A stretch of DNA of 6,627 bases from Chloroflexi bacterium RBG_16_64_32. Lineage in GTDB: Bacteria > Chloroflexota > Dehalococcoidia > SM23-28-2 > RBG-16-64-32. Below, piece after piece: positions 5,281 through 6,627 of this stretch. Numbering within the stretch: the first letter of the stretch is position 1; each line of letters starts with the position of its first letter. The position numbers and the translations under genes are program-made. Below the pieces are notes generated by a model, which was not told where the DNA came from, did no database searches, and saw only the letters and a program-made list of their open reading frames with translations. The stretch covers positions 1 to 6,627 of the forward strand of contig MGNZ01000023.1 in NCBI GenBank assembly GCA_001795235.1. Direction: 5' to 3'.

Positions 5281-6176
5281 TGCCGCCTGAGTTCCTCGTC
5301 GCCGGACACACCGTCCAAGACCTCATCCCCGACCCGGCCGGCGCAGGGCCGGGCTGGCGCCTCGGGGGCACCGCCTCCTACGCCGCCCTGGTAGCCAAGC
5401 GACTGGGCCTGCGCACCGCCGTCCTCACTGCCGCGGCGCCCGATCTGCCTCTGGACGAGGCCCTCCCGGCAATCGACATCGTGCGTGCGCCATCGCTCCG
5501 ATCTACCCAGTTCCGCAACGTCTACACGGCCCAGGGCCGCGTCCAGTACGTGCAACAGCGCGCGGCCACCATTGACGCCACCTCGCTGCCCGCAGACTGG
5601 CGCAACGCCGGGATCGTCCTCCTTGGCCCCGTGGCGGGCGAGGTGGACGATGATCTCGCCGTCTGCTTCCCCCAGGCCCTCATCGGCGTCTCCGCCCAGG
5701 GCTGGCTGCGGCGTGTTGGCCCCGACGCCCGTGTGCAACCCATCCCGCCCGAATCATGGCAGGCCGAGCCCGTCCTGCGGCCGGCGCACATGCTCTTCGT
5801 CTCCGACGAGGACCTGCCTGCTTCCAGGGCCGAGCCCGCGCTGGTCAGATGGAGCGCCCATGTGGAGACGCTGGTCTTTACCCGCGCCGATCGAGGCGCC
5901 CAGGTCTGGCACCGCGGCGGGTGGCGGCACATCGATGCCTTCCCGGCGAATGCGCTGGACCCTACCGGGGCGGGCGACGTCTTCGCCGCAGCCTACCTCA
6001 TCCGCTACCGGGAGACGGGCGACCCCTGGGAGGCGGCACGCTTCGCCGCCTGCGCCGCCTCCTTCACCGTGGAGTCCGTGGGGCTCGCCGATGCCCCCGA
6101 TCGAGAGATGATCGAGGCGCGGTTGCAGGAACACCCCGAGATTGTCTGCCACCCCGCAAAGTCAGCCGAAGATTGA
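5280..6176 (+). CDS. PfkB-family carbohydrate/nucleoside kinase, substrate unknown
   Basis: This 298-residue protein belongs to the ribokinase/PfkB superfamily, which phosphorylates sugars or nucleosides with ATP. PfkB-type signature 1 is seen as GGTASYAALVAKRLG (residues 29-43) and signature 2 as DPTGAGDVFAAAYL (from residue 227), where Asp233 is the expected catalytic base. The Asn common in signature 1 of ribokinases is absent, so the substrate should not be guessed as ribose. Length is normal. ATG 5280 overlaps the jag stop (TGATG); TTG 5277, directly before it, is an alternative start. There is no clear Shine-Dalgarno, so translation is probably coupled to jag. The C-terminal residues after about 275 are not conserved in appearance. 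The family call is firm; the role beside jag is unknown. Confidence 0.87.
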   Translation: MPPEFLVAGHTVQDLIPDPAGAGPGWRLGGTASYAALVAKRLGLRTAVLTAAAPDLPLDEALPAIDIVRAPSLRSTQFRNVYTAQGRVQYVQQRAATIDATSLPADWRNAGIVLLGPVAGEVDDDLAVCFPQALIGVSAQGWLRRVGPDARVQPIPPESWQAEPVLRPAHMLFVSDEDLPASRAEPALVRWSAHVETLVFTRADRGAQVWHRGGWRHIDAFPANALDPTGAGDVFAAAYLIRYRETGDPWEAARFAACAASFTVESVGLADAPDREMIEARLQEHPEIVCHPAKSAED

Positions 6177-6194
6177 CTCAGACGGGTCGCAGTT

Positions 6195-6228
6195 CTGCAC
6201 ACCCGCCTCTGTCCATCGCCGTGTGCGG
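6195..6228. repeat. inverted repeat CTGCACAC / GTGTGCGG around the dinB-like gene's -35 region
   Basis: The arms 6195-6202 and 6221-6228 pair over eight positions (one G-T wobble) with 18 bases between them. The right arm lies in the -35/-10 spacer of the promoter at 6230-6238, where an operator could act. No T-run follows, so it is a poor terminator. It could be chance. Confidence 0.35.
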
Positions 6229-6229
6229 C

Positions 6230-6238
6230 TGATACAAT
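6230..6238 (+). promoter_or_regulatory. extended -10 promoter TGATACAAT for a leaderless transcript
   Basis: TG (6230-6231), one base, then TACAAT (6233-6238) forms an extended -10 element. The -35 is weak: CTGTCC at 6209-6214 with an 18-bp spacer matches three of six positions. Six bases (CTCCCC) separate the -10 from GTG 6245, so transcription should start at or next to the start codon and leave no room for a Shine-Dalgarno. Confidence 0.65.
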
Positions 6239-6244
6239 CTCCCC

Positions 6245-6627
6245 GTGGACCGCGCCGAAATCACCGCCTACCTGCGAGGGGTCCCCGACCACATCGAAAC
6301 CGCAGTAGAGGGCCTGTCCGACGACGACCTCCGCCACCGGCCCTCCCCGGACGAATGGTCTATCCTGGAGGTCTGCTGCCACATGCGCGACTACGCTGAG
6401 ATCGAGGGTCAGCGCATCCGGCTACTGGTGGAAGAGGACGGGCCGACCCTGGTCCCTTACGACCAGGAGGTCCTGGCCCGCGAGCGCAACTATCCGGGCG
6501 AAGACCCAGGCCGCGTTCGCACCGCTCTGCGCGCCTTCTGGGGCGGCCTCGCCTACCAGCTTGAGGGGCTCTCGGACGAGCAGTGGGAGCGCGGCGGCGT
6601 CCACCCGGAGATCGGCCCCGTGACCGT
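6245..6627 (+). CDS. DinB-superfamily protein, 3' end outside the window
   Basis: The frame runs from GTG 6245 off the right edge with no stop, giving 127 complete codons. The translation has the DinB_2-type pattern: an N-terminal helix (ITAYLRGVPDHIETAVEGL), then LRHRPSPDEWSILEVCCHMRD, in which His46 is the first expected metal ligand. RIRLLVEEDGPTLVPYDQE, a second helix pair, and HPEIGPVT follow; in relatives HPEIGPVT precedes the remaining His ligands, here cut off. These four-helix proteins are often metal-dependent, and some are thiol (bacillithiol or mycothiol) transferases, but the substrate cannot be told. The two cysteines before His46 are worth noting. It is transcribed separately from the upstream operon and appears leaderless. 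Confidence 0.82.
   Translation, partial: MDRAEITAYLRGVPDHIETAVEGLSDDDLRHRPSPDEWSILEVCCHMRDYAEIEGQRIRLLVEEDGPTLVPYDQEVLARERNYPGEDPGRVRTALRAFWGGLAYQLEGLSDEQWERGGVHPEIGPVT

Noticed and set aside
1..6627. Mobile elements, CRISPR arrays, tRNA or rRNA genes
   Set aside because: I saw no transposase, no regularly spaced repeats, and no tRNA or rRNA signature on either strand by reading; no search program was run.

Overview
The window is GC-rich, densely packed bacterial chromosome with every recognisable gene on the + strand. Its core is the near-universal rpmH-rnpA-yidD-yidC-jag cluster: ribosomal protein L34, the RNase P protein, the membrane-insertion factor YidD, the insertase YidC and the RNA-binding protein Jag/KhpB. 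I read the source as most likely a member of Chloroflexota, perhaps the Dehalococcoidia. The reasons are the style of the L34 and YidC sequences, a beta-propeller lipoprotein between yidD and yidC, and Cys-Asp-Asn ... Gly-Cys-Pro repeats of a kind I associate with uncultured members of that phylum. This placement is recalled from family knowledge, not computed.

Layout. 1-1430: a GltD/NfnB-type Fe-S flavoprotein oxidoreductase whose reading frame is still open at the left edge. 1431-1528: a short intergenic region with a strong sigma70-type promoter (TTGACC - 18 bp - TATAAT) and a GC-rich hairpin followed by a T-rich stretch. 1529-2266: rpmH, rnpA and yidD; rpmH is too short to be obvious in a simple ORF scan. 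2326-3594: a lipoprotein with about eight PQQ-type propeller blades. It has a very good Shine-Dalgarno site but no normal start codon where one is needed. 3591-5280: yidC and jag, which overlap by 53 nt. 5280-6176: a PfkB-family sugar or nucleoside kinase overlapping the jag stop. 6177-6244: a short promoter region. 6245-6627: a DinB-superfamily protein cut by the right edge, apparently read from a leaderless mRNA.

How it fits together. From rpmH to the kinase, gene junctions are 28 nt, TTGA, 59 nt, GTGA, a 53-nt overlap and TGATG, so one operon transcribed from the promoter at 1443-1472 is likely. Its products join ribosome and tRNA maturation (L34, RnpA) to membrane-protein insertion (YidD, YidC) and RNA-linked envelope control (Jag). 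The propeller lipoprotein lies on the outer face of the membrane, where this short YidC has no large domain of its own. The main points for a second look are: the rnpA frame that stays open through all of rpmH (an arrangement known from Thermus), the missing canonical start of the lipoprotein, the Cys/Asp-rich insert that splits a propeller blade, the yidC/jag dual-coding overlap, and the leaderless promoter. I found no mobile element, CRISPR array, tRNA or rRNA.
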